Assembly: GCA_038741495.1 (NCBI GenBank)
Contig: JAVYKX010000001.1
Coordinates: 738,918 to 802,917, forward strand
Length of the DNA stretch: 64,000 nucleotides
Reading direction: 5' to 3'
Source: Thermofilum sp.
GTDB taxonomy: Archaea > Thermoproteota > Thermoprotei > Thermofilales > Thermofilaceae
Part shown: positions 49,815 to 58,709 of the stretch, in pieces
How positions within the stretch are numbered: the stretch's first letter is position 1
How the letters are laid out: each line of letters starts with the position of its first letter
The notes under the pieces: generated by a model
The model's input: the letters and a program-made list of their open reading frames with translations, nothing else
The model's database searches: none
Told to the model about the DNA's origin: nothing
Program-made: the position numbers and the translations under genes

Positions 49815-51362
49815 TTACTCCCACTCGATCGTTGCTGGCGGCTTGTGCGTTATATCGTACACGACTCTGGTGACTTCAGGTATCTCGTTAGTTATCCTGG
49901 TTGATATTCTCTCGAGCACCTCGTAGGGGACTTTCGCGAAGCTGGCGGTCATGCCCTCTCGGCTCTCGACGATCCTCACCGCTACGACGTAGCCGTAGGC
50001 TCTCGCGTCGCCCTTGACGCCGGTGCTTCTCGTGTTCGTTAGGACCGCGAAGTACTGCCACAAGCGCTCTCCCAGCCCGCTCCTCTCGATCTCCTCCCTC
50101 ACGATCCTGTCGGCTTTCCTGACGATCTCAACCTTCTCCCTGGTTACTTCGCCTATGACTCTCACGGCGAGGCCCGGGCCGGGGAAAGGCTGCCTGTGGA
50201 CCAGCTCCCTGGGTAGGCCGAGGATCTCGGCGATCTTCCTGACCTCGTCCTTGTAGAGGTCCCGCAGCGGCTCAACGATCTTCTTGAACTTGATGCGCTC
50301 GGGGAGGCCTGCCACGTTGTGGTGGGTTTTTATCCTGTCCGAGAGCTTCCTGAAGCCGGACTCGATCCTATCCGGGTAGATTGTCCCCTGGATCAGGCAC
50401 TCCGCTCCAACCTCCCTCGCCACCTCCTCGAAGACCCTGATGAACTCCTCGCCGATGATCTTCCTCTTCTCCTCCGGGTCGACCACGCCTTCAAGCCTCT
50501 TGAAGAAGCGGTCCTGGGCGTTCACCACCACGAGCTTGACCCCCATCGCCTCGAAGAGTTTCTTCACCTCTTCGGGCTCGCCTTCGCGCATGAAACCGGT
50601 GTCGACGAAAACCGCGGTGAGCTTATCCCCTAAAGCTCTCGCCGCTAGAGCTGCAGCTACGCTGGAGTCGACGCCCCCGCTCAAAGCGATGATCGCCTTG
50701 CTCTCGCCGACCTCCGCTCTCACCTCTTCGACCAGCTGGTCTACGACGTGCTCCATCCTCCAGGTGGCTTCGCACCCGCACACCTCGAAGAGGAAGTTCC
50801 TTATCATCTGAGCACCTTTATCCGTGTGGCTCACCTCCGGGTGCCACTGCAAGCCGTAGATCGGCTTCTCCTTGTGCCTGAAAGCGGCGACAGGGGTGTT
50901 CTCAGAGTGGGCTAGAACCTCGTAGCCCTCAGGAACCTCGAAGACAACGTCGCCGTGGCTCATCCAAACCCTCTCCCTCCTCTCCAGCCCCTTCAGCACC
51001 CCTACAGGCTTGTCGATCGTAACGTACGTCGCACCGTACTCCTTCTTCTCAGCGGGGCCAACCCTCCCTCCAGCGATGCGGGCCAGCAGCTGGTGGCCGT
51101 AGCAGATGCCTAGAACCGGCAGGCCCAGCTCCAGAATCCTGGCGTCGATCCCAGGAGCGCCCTCGTCCAAGACGCTGGCAGGCCCCCCGGAAAGCACTAT
51201 CCCCTTGACGTTGAACCGAGCGCTCAAAGACTCTATCTCCTCCACCCCTACATCGTGGGGGAGGATCTCCGAGTAGACTCCCTGCTCCCTCACCTGCCTC
51301 GCTATGAGGTGGGAGTACTGGCTCCCGAAGTCTAGAACCAGCACGGCGTCGTGGCGCCTCAT
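49815..51362 (-). CDS. guaA: GMP synthase (glutamine-hydrolysing), fused form
   Basis: From the ATG at 51362 the protein has 515 residues. The N-terminal glutaminase has [10 protein letters not shown] (nucleophile Cys) and [11 protein letters not shown] (His and Glu of the triad). The ATP-pyrophosphatase domain has [10 protein letters not shown], and the C-terminal dimerisation domain has [16 protein letters not shown] and ends [13 protein letters not shown]. It converts XMP to GMP. Many euryarchaea split this enzyme in two, whereas the fused form here is complete. TATA-like GCTTAATAG lies about 30 nt upstream. A longer N-terminal frame reads through the promoter and is rejected. Confidence 0.95.
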   Translation of the reverse strand: MRRHDAVLVLDFGSQYSHLIARQVREQGVYSEILPHDVGVEEIESLSARFNVKGIVLSGGPASVLDEGAPGIDARILELGLPVLGICYGHQLLARIAGGRVGPAEKKEYGATYVTIDKPVGVLKGLERRERVWMSHGDVVFEVPEGYEVLAHSENTPVAAFRHKEKPIYGLQWHPEVSHTDKGAQMIRNFLFEVCGCEATWRMEHVVDQLVEEVRAEVGESKAIIALSGGVDSSVAAALAARALGDKLTAVFVDTGFMREGEPEEVKKLFEAMGVKLVVVNAQDRFFKRLEGVVDPEEKRKIIGEEFIRVFEEVAREVGAECLIQGTIYPDRIESGFRKLSDRIKTHHNVAGLPERIKFKKIVEPLRDLYKDEVRKIAEILGLPRELVHRQPFPGPGLAVRVIGEVTREKVEIVRKADRIVREEIERSGLGERLWQYFAVLTNTRSTGVKGDARAYGYVVAVRIVESREGMTASFAKVPYEVLERISTRITNEIPEVTRVVYDITHKPPATIEWE

Positions 51363-51601
51363 GCCCACGCCCAAGCTCGTCGAGCACTGAAGCCTATTAA
51401 GCAATCTCGCAATCCTGAAGCTGAAAGCAGTGTGCAAGCTCTACGGGAGCGCCAGCCGCTCGCGAGCCTCGCCCGCCACGCCCAGGGGGCTTGAAGAAAG
51501 CTACTAGGCTCGCCGCGGGCGTAGCCTCGCGTTGCCGCGCCTAGGCGTGGCGCGCTTATGAAAGCTTTAATGCTTAGGCGCAGCATGCTCTAGGGGGCGA
51601 G

Positions 51602-52009
51602 GTGGCGGACAAGAATATCGAGGAAGGGCTGCGCTGGCTCGACCAGGCGGAAGCCGACCTCAAGACCGCTAAGGATTGCCTTAAGGACGGCAACTACTAC
51701 GCGGCAGCATTCTTCTCGCAGCAGGCGGCCGAGAAGGCTCTCGAGGGCTTCCTCTACTCGAAGGGCTACAGAGCGCTGCTAACACACTCGGTGCTGGACT
51801 TAGTGGGCGAGGCTTCAAAGCTTGAAAGCGGGTTCGGGAGGTTTACGGACTTCGCTAGGGAGCTGGATAGGCACTACATAGGCTCAAGGTACCCGAACTT
51901 CTACCCGTCTGGCGCCCCCTACAGGTACTATACGGCTGAGGTGGCTGAGAGGTGCGTGTACTACGCAGAATCGATCTTAGTAGAAGTGAGGAGGTTCTTG
52001 CGAAAGTAG
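51602..52009 (+). CDS. HEPN-domain protein (toxin partner of MNT)
   Basis: This 135-residue helical protein has the HEPN features WLDQAEADLKTAKDCLKDGN, AAFFSQQAAEKALEGFLYSK and RYPNFYPSGAPYRYYTAEVA. An Rx4H motif (RALLTH) like that of HEPN ribonucleases lies near residue 60. It overlaps the nucleotidyltransferase gene by 58 nt, forming a HEPN/MNT pair that may act as toxin-antitoxin. The GTG at 51602 has no clear SD; CTTTAATGC about 30 nt upstream may be its TATA box. Confidence 0.82.
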   Translation: MADKNIEEGLRWLDQAEADLKTAKDCLKDGNYYAAAFFSQQAAEKALEGFLYSKGYRALLTHSVLDLVGEASKLESGFGRFTDFARELDRHYIGSRYPNFYPSGAPYRYYTAEVAERCVYYAESILVEVRRFLRK

Positions 52010-52320
52010 AGAAGTACAAGGAGGCTATCGTCAGGAGGCTGAAGCCGAAGAAGATCATCCTCTTCGGCTCTTTCGCTAGAGGCGACTACAGCGAGGCCTC
52101 CGACATCGACTTGATCGTCGTAGCGGACTGGAGCGAGCCGTTCCTCGACAGGATCAAGGTGCTGCTGGAGCTGAACGACCAGTTGCTGCCCGTAGAGCCC
52201 ATCGGCTACACTGAAGAGGAGATCAGGAGAATGGTCGAGAGCGGGAACCCCTTCATACTGAAGGTCCTGGAAGAAGGCGTAGTAATCTACGAGGAAGGTC
52301 GCCCCACCGAGAATGAGTAA
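51952..52320 (+). CDS. Minimal nucleotidyltransferase (MNT), HEPN partner
   Basis: This 122-residue protein has LFGSFARGDYSEASDIDLIV near residues 37-56, with the GSxxRG and SDxD motifs. The third Asp of catalytic nucleotidyltransferases may be Glu in EPIGYTEEE. The start used here is a GTG deep inside the HEPN gene; a shorter product cannot be excluded because no later ATG or GTG exists before the conserved core. The sequence downstream to 52953 contains no intact gene. Confidence 0.8.
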   Translation: MRVLRRIDLSRSEEVLAKVEKYKEAIVRRLKPKKIILFGSFARGDYSEASDIDLIVVADWSEPFLDRIKVLLELNDQLLPVEPIGYTEEEIRRMVESGNPFILKVLEEGVVIYEEGRPTENE

Positions 52321-52590
52321 GCCGGACAAGCGCAGAGCCCTAGAGATTCTTGGCAGAGAAGCCGGCGGCTTTTTCTGGAAAAACCCAGCAACCCCTCGTG
52401 CGAATCTCCTTTTCGAACTCTACCTGCGAGCACCTGCTAGCGAACTTCAGAAAACCTGAACTTCAGAAAACCTATCTCTCCAGAGGCTCTAGCCTGACGT
52501 GCTACTAGAGGGAGTAAGGCGGAGTGCGGCCGCCCTCCTTGTCTGGGCGTACTAAAGCGTCAAAGATATCCTCGTAGTTAGAGGACAAGC

Positions 52591-52725
52591 TTGTCTTCGT
52601 TCTCCAAGAAACTATGGGAAGAGGGGGAGGATTTCTTACCTTGGCACTCTAAGCTTAGCTTAACAGTTGAAGACGCGCAGCGAGCAGCCTTGAAAGAGTT
52701 AAAACGCAGGAACCTTCTTCCTTAA
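52591..52725 (+). pseudogene. Coding relic, C-terminal fragment
   Basis: Within the 52321-52953 gap, one frame reads SFSKKLWEEGEDFLPWHSK and then LSLTVEDAQRAALKELKRRN before a stop. The composition is that of a charged helical protein end. A stop lies just upstream of a TTG at 52591 and no promoter is visible. The family is not recognised. The rest of this gap looks like eroded coding DNA without an assignable feature. Confidence 0.35.
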
Positions 52726-52953
52726 GGCTGGGGCCAGCACCCGGATGCGGCTCCACCACCCCTTGAAGCAAAGCCGGCTAGCTTTTCCCAAGCTAGAAAA
52801 CGCAAGAGAATAGATGATTGACATGGTATGGTTACAGTTGAGATAAGTAGAACAGCTCTGACTCATCATGTGCTCTACAGCTTCGGGAATTTAATTTGAG
52901 CCGATAGCTGTAGATGGACTCAGCGAGTACCGCTGCTCTCCAATCCTTCAGCG

Positions 52954-53358
52954 CTAGAGAGTTTCCGGCTTGATGCGCGTTAGCCCGGGCACCTTTTCAT
53001 AGGCTTTGTCGAAAGAAATTATTTTACCATCTAGGTTCAGCGCGGTCGCGGCGTAATGTGAGTCAAAGAAAGATAGGTTGAGCGTCTGCCTCAAGTACAC
53101 GCTCGTAAGCGCTACGTCAGGTGTCAGCGGCACGTATTCTACGTTCGGTAGCGCAGCTAGAGCAGCTAAGTCCTTCAGGAGCCTACCCTCCCTCTTCTCG
53201 CTCCTGTAGATGAGTTCCATCTCGAGTAGGCTGATGCTCGAAATCTCTACGCGGAGTTCGCCCCTCCTAAGCTTCTCGAATATCCTTTCGGCATTTTCGT
53301 GGTTTGGGTCGTACTCGTTCAAGTACGCGAAAATTACGTCGTTCTCCAGCAGGGGCAT
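52954..53358 (-). CDS. vapC: VapC toxin, PIN-domain ribonuclease
   Basis: This 134-residue protein has acidic sites in PLLENDVIFAYL, SLLEMELIY, SFFDSHYAATAL and IISFDKAYE. In the first motif the usual Asp is Glu-Asn-Asp. It lies 6 nt after the stop of an AbrB-type antitoxin gene. It is probably an active toxin. Confidence 0.85.
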   Translation of the reverse strand: MPLLENDVIFAYLNEYDPNHENAERIFEKLRRGELRVEISSISLLEMELIYRSEKREGRLLKDLAALAALPNVEYVPLTPDVALTSVYLRQTLNLSFFDSHYAATALNLDGKIISFDKAYEKVPGLTRIKPETL

Positions 53359-53364
53359 GAAGCA

Positions 53365-53598
53365 TCATCTCCGTGCTTCCTCTTCAGCGATAAGCTCGGC
53401 TTGCTTCCTCAGCTCTTTAAACGGCTTCTTAGTGTTGAACGCGCCGTGGAGTGCTTCAAACGGGTCTGAGGGTATGGGGACTACTTTGAGATGATCTCCG
53501 GCATTTATGACCAGCACCTTCTTCCCAATGCCAAGGGATACTCTAACCCGCTTCGGGATCGTCAAACGACCCTTGCTGTCGAGCTCCAGTATGCTCAT
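53365..53598 (-). CDS. vapB: VapB antitoxin, AbrB type
   Basis: This 77-residue protein has the swapped-hairpin DNA-binding sequence ELDSKGRLTIPKRVRVSLGI and a basic-acidic helical tail ending AELIAEEEARR. It is paired with the PIN gene downstream. AGTTTAAATC at 53631-53640 is a possible TATA box with a short leader. The gap 53641-53900 up to the next gene shows no other feature. Confidence 0.85.
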   Translation of the reverse strand: MSILELDSKGRLTIPKRVRVSLGIGKKVLVINAGDHLKVVPIPSDPFEALHGAFNTKKPFKELRKQAELIAEEEARR

Positions 53599-53930
53599 CC
53601 CACCTCAATAGCATCGAGCTCAGAATGTGGGATTTAAACTTTTATCGCTTTTCATTGGACACCGGGTTCATGCACGAAGGCGAGACCGGAGCGGCAAAGG
53701 CAGAACCTAAGCATTCGTTTACTGCCTTGTGCGCTTTCGAGAGGAGAGCCTAGCCATGAGCGTATAGAGTGTAGAGAGGTTCCCCGAGCCGAGCCCAGCG
53801 TACCCGACTGTGTGGATAAAGCTTGCTGCACTCACGTTAACGTGCGCCGGGCGTTTAATGCAGGATCGACCGCTACCTAATGAATGGTTCCTTCGGAAAT
53901 GACTTTAAATGTGCGTCGGCGAGATGAGCT

Positions 53931-55382
53931 GTGTATATCTTGCAGAGGTCTTCGAGAAGCTTAAGGTTCATCGTGCTCATCCTGCTAGCCGCCGCCACCC
54001 TATCTGCTGCCTCCTGGATCTTCTTCTCGTCTAACCTCTCCGAAAGTCGAGAGGTGCCGCTAGCTGAGGAGCAGGATCAGACTACGCTCTCTCAGAGTCG
54101 AGAGTGGCAAGCCATCCCGCTTGGCGCGGTGCCGGTCGCTAACCCTCTAAAGGGTTTTATCCCGTTCGTTGAAACAGCTCGAGACCTCGGAGAGCTGGCA
54201 CCTATTCCCTACATGATGGAGTTCGCAATTATCCCTGTGAATAGCGTAGTTAAGTGCAGCGGATCAGCGTACTACTTCGACTTCACCTACCTGGAAAATC
54301 TTCTCGATGAGGTTGCGGACCGCGGGCACCAGGTGGTACTCCGCTTCTACTTTGACTACCCTAGTCTTCCGTCGGGCATCCCTCAGTGCCTGATCGAGGA
54401 GGGATTGAGGGTGAGAGTGTACGAGGATTACGGCGGCGGCTTATCGCCGGACTACGACGACCCTCGCTTGGTGAAGCTTATGGTGGAGCTCATCCGGGAG
54501 CTGGGGTTGAGGTATGACGGTGACCCTAGGATAGCGTTCATCCAGGTTGGGCTTCTAGGCTTTTGGGGAGAGTGGCACACGTACCCGCACATCGAGTGGT
54601 TCGCCAGCGAAGAAACGCAGCGGGTCGTGCTGGAAGCATACGATCGATACTTCAACACGACGAGGCTTCAAGTCCGCTACCCGAGCGAGGTGACAGGGGG
54701 TTATAACGTGGGCTTCCACGACGATTCCTTCGCTTACGCTACGCTGGGAGAAGTAGAATGGTACTTCTACAATCTGCTCCGCAGGTCTGGGTTGACTGAT
54801 AGGTGGAAAACCGAGCCGATTGGGGGCGAGGTCCGCCCGGAGATCCAGGCAGATGTCTTCAGTAGGGTAGACCTTTTTGAGCACTTCATGCAGTGCATTG
54901 AGGCTACGCGCACCAGCTACCTGCTCATGGACCAGCTCTTCTACCACCCATACACTCCGGCAGAGCTGCGCAGGGCAGCTGAAGCATCCCAGAAGATGGG
55001 CTACGTATTCGCCGCTCTCTACGCCTCTGTCGAGCCTCTCCCAGGTGATTCCGTGGTTGTGCACGTTGTGGTGAAGAACTTCGGCGTAGCCCCCTTCTAC
55101 TACAGCTGGCCGGTGGAGTTCGGCATTGTCACAGCTGACGGGGAGGCGGTCTACGCAGAAGCGAGCAGGAACACGGTTGCAGGGATACTGCCCAACGAGA
55201 CTGTCGTCTGGTCGCACATGCTCCACAACGTCTCCCGCTACTGCGGCGAGGGGCGCTACTTCGCCATAAGAGTCCCGAACCCGCTACCCAAGGGTATGCC
55301 CGTCATGTTTGCGAACGAAAAGCAGCTGCCTAGCGGCTGGCTCCTCCTGATCGAGTGCGGGCGGCACAGTGAGCGCCACTAG
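53931..55382 (+). CDS. Secreted DUF4832-like (glycosidase-related) protein
   Basis: This 483-residue protein has a signal or anchor helix (FIVLILLAAATLSAASWIFF, residues 13-32), an opening strand around ANPLKGFIPF, and a TIM-barrel-like stretch with VVLRFYFDYPS, IAFIQVGLLGFWGEWHTYP and RYPSEVTGG. A C-terminal beta domain starts near 365. This matches DUF4832/DUF4874 proteins, thought related to glycoside hydrolases. The EWHTYP glutamate is a possible catalytic residue. The GTG is 25 nt after TATA CTTTAAAT (53903-53910). It may be part of the surface carbohydrate machinery. Confidence 0.72.
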   Translation: MYILQRSSRSLRFIVLILLAAATLSAASWIFFSSNLSESREVPLAEEQDQTTLSQSREWQAIPLGAVPVANPLKGFIPFVETARDLGELAPIPYMMEFAIIPVNSVVKCSGSAYYFDFTYLENLLDEVADRGHQVVLRFYFDYPSLPSGIPQCLIEEGLRVRVYEDYGGGLSPDYDDPRLVKLMVELIRELGLRYDGDPRIAFIQVGLLGFWGEWHTYPHIEWFASEETQRVVLEAYDRYFNTTRLQVRYPSEVTGGYNVGFHDDSFAYATLGEVEWYFYNLLRRSGLTDRWKTEPIGGEVRPEIQADVFSRVDLFEHFMQCIEATRTSYLLMDQLFYHPYTPAELRRAAEASQKMGYVFAALYASVEPLPGDSVVVHVVVKNFGVAPFYYSWPVEFGIVTADGEAVYAEASRNTVAGILPNETVVWSHMLHNVSRYCGEGRYFAIRVPNPLPKGMPVMFANEKQLPSGWLLLIECGRHSERH

Positions 55383-55462
55383 CAAGCGAGCCGCACTCCG
55401 GTCTGCGAGCTCGCAATCGTGTAGCTCAGCTTCCCTAGAGAAGGGTAGCGGCATGGAGGTAG

Positions 55463-55858
55463 CTATAGCTCGGTGAGGATTCTTAGCCCGAAGCTCCTCA
55501 GCTTCTCGTAGTGCCCCAGGTCTCTGGAGAGCAGCGGCGCGTCAAGCGTGAGCGCGGTTGCAGCGATTAGAACGTCTGCTTGGGGGATCGAGAACCCCTG
55601 CTTCCTGAGCTGGACGTCCAGCTCCATTGCCTTGAGCGTGATCCGCTGATCGGGGTAGACAACTGTGAAAATTTTCTCGATCAGCTCCTTCTCCTTCAGG
55701 TGGTCGCGGCCGATGTAGAGGTATCCCCACAGGTACTCGTAGAGGGCGACAGAGGGCACAAACACGTCGAACTCTAGGAGTTTCAGCAAGAGCCTCTCGT
55801 CTCCCCGCTCGAAGATGTCGATGAGGATGTTCGTGTCGACTACAATCTTCTCAGCCAC
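55463..55858 (-). CDS. vapC: VapC toxin, PIN-domain ribonuclease
   Basis: This 131-residue PIN protein has VVDTNILIDIFERGD, SVALYEYLWGYL, IPQADVLIAATAL and LLSRDLGHYEKL. All four acidic sites are intact, so it should be an active RNase. It overlaps its antitoxin gene by 19 nt. Confidence 0.9.
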   Translation of the reverse strand: MAEKIVVDTNILIDIFERGDERLLLKLLEFDVFVPSVALYEYLWGYLYIGRDHLKEKELIEKIFTVVYPDQRITLKAMELDVQLRKQGFSIPQADVLIAATALTLDAPLLSRDLGHYEKLRSFGLRILTEL

Positions 55859-56085
55859 ACGCCCTCCTCCCTCAGCTTCTCTCTCAATCTAGCTAGAGCT
55901 TCAGCCTCCTCCCCGCTCAGCTGCTTGCTCCTCACGTGCTCCAGCGCCTCGAAGACGAGAGCCTTTTTGGATAGCTCCGCTAACTTTCTCACCGTCTCAT
56001 CCATCGTCCTACAACCCATTCTCCGCTTTAACTCTACAAGGATCTTGTAAGTCTCCTCCGTGACCGCAACAGTCCTCTTCGCCAT
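55840..56085 (-). CDS. vapB: VapB-type antitoxin (ribbon-helix-helix-like)
   Basis: From the ATG at 56085 the protein has 81 residues. AKRTVAVTEETYKILVELKR is a ribbon-helix-helix start of the archaeal VapB group, followed by a long charged helix that would cover the toxin. The start lies 26 nt from a TATA element (TGATATACC on this strand), which is inside the palindrome at 56107-56138, so self-repression is likely. Confidence 0.82.
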   Translation of the reverse strand: MAKRTVAVTEETYKILVELKRRMGCRTMDETVRKLAELSKKALVFEALEHVRSKQLSGEEAEALARLREKLREEGVWLRRL

Positions 56086-56106
56086 CAAGTGCGAAAGCGG
56101 TGCACC

Positions 56107-56138
56107 GGTATATCAGTATTACCATATACTGGTATACC
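56107..56138. promoter_or_regulatory. Palindromic operator over VapBC TATA box
   Basis: Arms GGTATATCAGTAT and ATACTGGTATACC (12 of 13 positions complementary) flank TACCAT. One arm contains the TATA box of the VapBC operon. Confidence 0.5.
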
Positions 56139-56300
56139 ACTGGACAGCGTGGCCAGGCTGGGACAGCTCTACGCGGCTCCGCCCACCCTCTAACCTCCAG
56201 CTCGGCCGCTGGCGCTGGGCCGCCCACCGACGAGGCCTAAGAGCGCGAACCCCTCCGGCAAGCTTGCATGTTTAAAAGGCAGGCTGCGGGAGAGCTTACC

Positions 56301-56876
56301 GTGCCTCTCTCGCTTCGGTTCGGCAGGGTGCTGGTCGAGAGGGCCGGGTACTCTGGCGTCACCTTGTCCCTCGGCGGCGAGAAGCTCTGCATCGACGTGC
56401 TCGAGCCGCGTGGCTGCAGCGCTGTCCTCTACTCTCACAGCCACCCGCGCCACGCCCCGGGAGTGGTTCCGCGGGAGGCTCTCGCACCGTTCCTGGGCAG
56501 CGTGAAGCCCGGCTCGCAGGTGGACTTAGGCTGGGCGCGCGTCGAGGCGGTTGAAGCGTACAACCCCTGGGAGGGGGCTCCGCACCCCAAGGGCTTCGGG
56601 GTGGGCTTTCTCGTGGAGCTGGGGGGCTTGAGGGTTTACTACGCGGGGGATACGAGCTTCGTCGAGGAGCTCTCCTCGCTGCCCGCCGGCCTGGAGGTAG
56701 CGGTGCTCCCGGTTGGCGGCGGGGCTGTGATGACGCCTGAGGAGGCTTTCGAGGCTGTGAGGACTCTGAAGCCCGTGTTGACGCTCCCCGTCCACTTCGA
56801 CGACGAGAAGCTCTACTGGAAGTTCAAGGTACTGGCTCAGCCCTACACGCAGGTCGCTGCCTTGAGGGTGAGGTGA
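56301..56876 (+). CDS. Metallo-beta-lactamase-fold protein with altered metal motif
   Basis: From the GTG at 56301 the protein has 191 residues with the UlaG-like fold: VLYSHSHPRHAPG (residues 39-51), VYYAGDTSF and LTLPVHFDDEK. The hallmark HxHxDH reads HSHPRH, with Arg in place of the second-metal Asp, so at most one metal site seems complete. The TATA TTTAAAA (56271-56277) lies about 27 nt upstream, inside the longer open frame, and so sets this start. It heads an operon with an acyl-CoA synthetase-like gene and a SWIM gene. Confidence 0.8.
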   Translation: MPLSLRFGRVLVERAGYSGVTLSLGGEKLCIDVLEPRGCSAVLYSHSHPRHAPGVVPREALAPFLGSVKPGSQVDLGWARVEAVEAYNPWEGAPHPKGFGVGFLVELGGLRVYYAGDTSFVEELSSLPAGLEVAVLPVGGGAVMTPEEAFEAVRTLKPVLTLPVHFDDEKLYWKFKVLAQPYTQVAALRVR

Positions 56877-58709
56877 GTGGGCGAGAGGATCGTGCCGCCG
56901 AGCATGCGCTGGAAGGCGATGAGCCTCCAAGAGTACCAGCGCATCTACTCGGAGAGCGTGAGGAACCTCGAGGGCTTCTGGGCCCGCGAAGCCGGTAAGC
57001 TGAAGTGGAGGGAGCCCTGGCGCTCCGTGAGGGAGGGCGCGGGGCCGGCCTCGAGCTGGTTCGTGGGTGCGAGCCTCTCCCCCTACGAGAACGTCGTCTC
57101 GAAGCACGAGGGTACTTGGGTGTGGCACAAGCCTGCGCTCATCTGGGAGAACGAGGCTGGGGATTCGAGGATCGTCACCTACGCGGAGCTCGACAGCCTC
57201 GCGTCCAGGCTGGCTGCCGGCCTGGCGAGCCTGGGGGTGAGGAGGGGGGACTGGGTGGTAGTCTACTCGCAGCCTTCCATCGAGTCGGTTGCCGCGATGC
57301 TGGCAGCCGTGAAGCTGGGAGCCCCCTTCGAGCCTGTCTTCACAGGCTTCAGCGCGGAGGAGCTGGCCCGCAGGCTCGCGAGGAGGAAGGCGAAAGCGCT
57401 GGTCACCTCGTCGGGCTTCCTGAGGAGGGGGAGGGCCGTCCCCCTCGCCGGGGCAGCGCGGGAAGCTCTAAGCCGCTCCGGCGTCCAGGCCCATCTTGTA
57501 GTCGCGGGGGAGGGGGCGGCGGAGGGGGGCATCGCTCTCGACGACCTCCTGCAGTGGGGCAGCTTGAAGGAGAGCGCGGTAGTCTCCTCGAACCACCCGC
57601 TGTTCGGGCTACACAGCGGGTACGAGGACGGCTTTCACCCTATCGCGCACCCAGCGGGGGGCTTCCTGGTGCAGGTCTACTCGACTAGCCAGTGGATCGG
57701 GCTGCGGCCCCGCGACACTTACTTCTGCACGGTGTGGCCCGGCTGGATCACCGGCGTCTCCTACGTGGTTTTCGGCCCGCTGATGGTGGGCTCCACAGTC
57801 CTCCTCTACGAGGGTGGGCCCGACTGGCCCTCCTGGAACCGGTGGCTCGAGCTGATCGACAGCTACGCGGTCACCCTCTTCCTCACCACCTCGAGCGCGC
57901 TGCGCATGATGTCGCGGCAGGAACCCTCAGCCCTCACCTCGAACAATGACACGCTGAAAGCGGTCCTCGTCACCGCCGAGCCGCTCGAAGCCGAGGTGTG
58001 GAGGTGGAGCTACGAGCGCCTCGCCTCCCTCACGGTACCGGTTGTCGACTCCGATGGGAGGAGAGCGGTGCCGGTGGTGAACCTCTACATCCAGAGCGAG
58101 GTCGGCACCTTCCTCACGGGGAACCTCGTCAACTACACCTTCCCGCCCGTGGCGCCCGGCTCAGCCGGCCCCCCGATCCCCGGCTTCCACCTCGACGTCG
58201 TGGACGAGCGCGGCGCGAGCGTGCGCGGCGCTCCAGGCCGCCTCGTCGTGAAGGGCTCGTGGCCTTCAATGCCTGTGGAGGCGCCGAGCGTTTTCCGGGA
58301 GAGGTGGGCTGGAGAGGTCTACGATACAGGCGACGAGGCGGTGATGCTCGACAGCTACATCCACCCGCTGGGTAGGCGCGACCCTGTGCTGAAAGTCAGC
58401 GGGTACAGGCTGAGCCCCGGAGCAATCGAGCGGGCGGCCGAGTCCCTGCCCGGCGTGCGGGCCGCGGTCGCGGCTGGGCTGAGGGACGAGCTGAGGTTCG
58501 AGGTACCCGTGCTGGTGTACGAGGGTGAAGCGGAGCCCGGCGAAGTTCGGCGGAGGGTGCGCGAAGCTGTGGGCCCTATCGCCGAGCCCCAGCACGTCTT
58601 CAGGGTCAGCTCGCTGCGCGGAGCGAGAGCTGAGCTGAGAGCGAAGCTTAAGCGGCTGCTCCGCGAGAAGACGCTGGAGGAGGCGGTGAGGGAGCTTGCC
58701 GCCGGCTAA
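56877..58709 (+). CDS. Acetyl/acyl-CoA synthetase homologue lacking catalytic motifs
   Basis: This 610-residue protein is collinear with AMP-forming acetyl-CoA synthetase: N-terminal EYQRIYSESVRNLEGFWARE, the middle block VWPGWITGVSYVVFGPLMVG, the hinge region YDTGDEAVML and GRRDPVLKVSGYRLSPGAIE. However, the P-loop between NHPLF and GGFLVQV, normally TSGSTGKPKG, reads GYEDGFHPIA. The C-terminal catalytic lysine motif (RSGK) reads RAELRAK, and the A5 motif is YIQSEVG. It is therefore probably a pseudoenzyme. The start follows the previous stop directly. Full length without frameshift argues for a retained function. Confidence 0.82.
   Translation: MGERIVPPSMRWKAMSLQEYQRIYSESVRNLEGFWAREAGKLKWREPWRSVREGAGPASSWFVGASLSPYENVVSKHEGTWVWHKPALIWENEAGDSRIVTYAELDSLASRLAAGLASLGVRRGDWVVVYSQPSIESVAAMLAAVKLGAPFEPVFTGFSAEELARRLARRKAKALVTSSGFLRRGRAVPLAGAAREALSRSGVQAHLVVAGEGAAEGGIALDDLLQWGSLKESAVVSSNHPLFGLHSGYEDGFHPIAHPAGGFLVQVYSTSQWIGLRPRDTYFCTVWPGWITGVSYVVFGPLMVGSTVLLYEGGPDWPSWNRWLELIDSYAVTLFLTTSSALRMMSRQEPSALTSNNDTLKAVLVTAEPLEAEVWRWSYERLASLTVPVVDSDGRRAVPVVNLYIQSEVGTFLTGNLVNYTFPPVAPGSAGPPIPGFHLDVVDERGASVRGAPGRLVVKGSWPSMPVEAPSVFRERWAGEVYDTGDEAVMLDSYIHPLGRRDPVLKVSGYRLSPGAIERAAESLPGVRAAVAAGLRDELRFEVPVLVYEGEAEPGEVRRRVREAVGPIAEPQHVFRVSSLRGARAELRAKLKRLLREKTLEEAVRELAAG

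Noticed and set aside
49684-49926. Plus-strand frame with TATA-like sequence opposite the guaA end
   Set aside because: Most of it is antisense to the conserved guaA C-terminus and the unique part is short and basic; not enough to call a gene.
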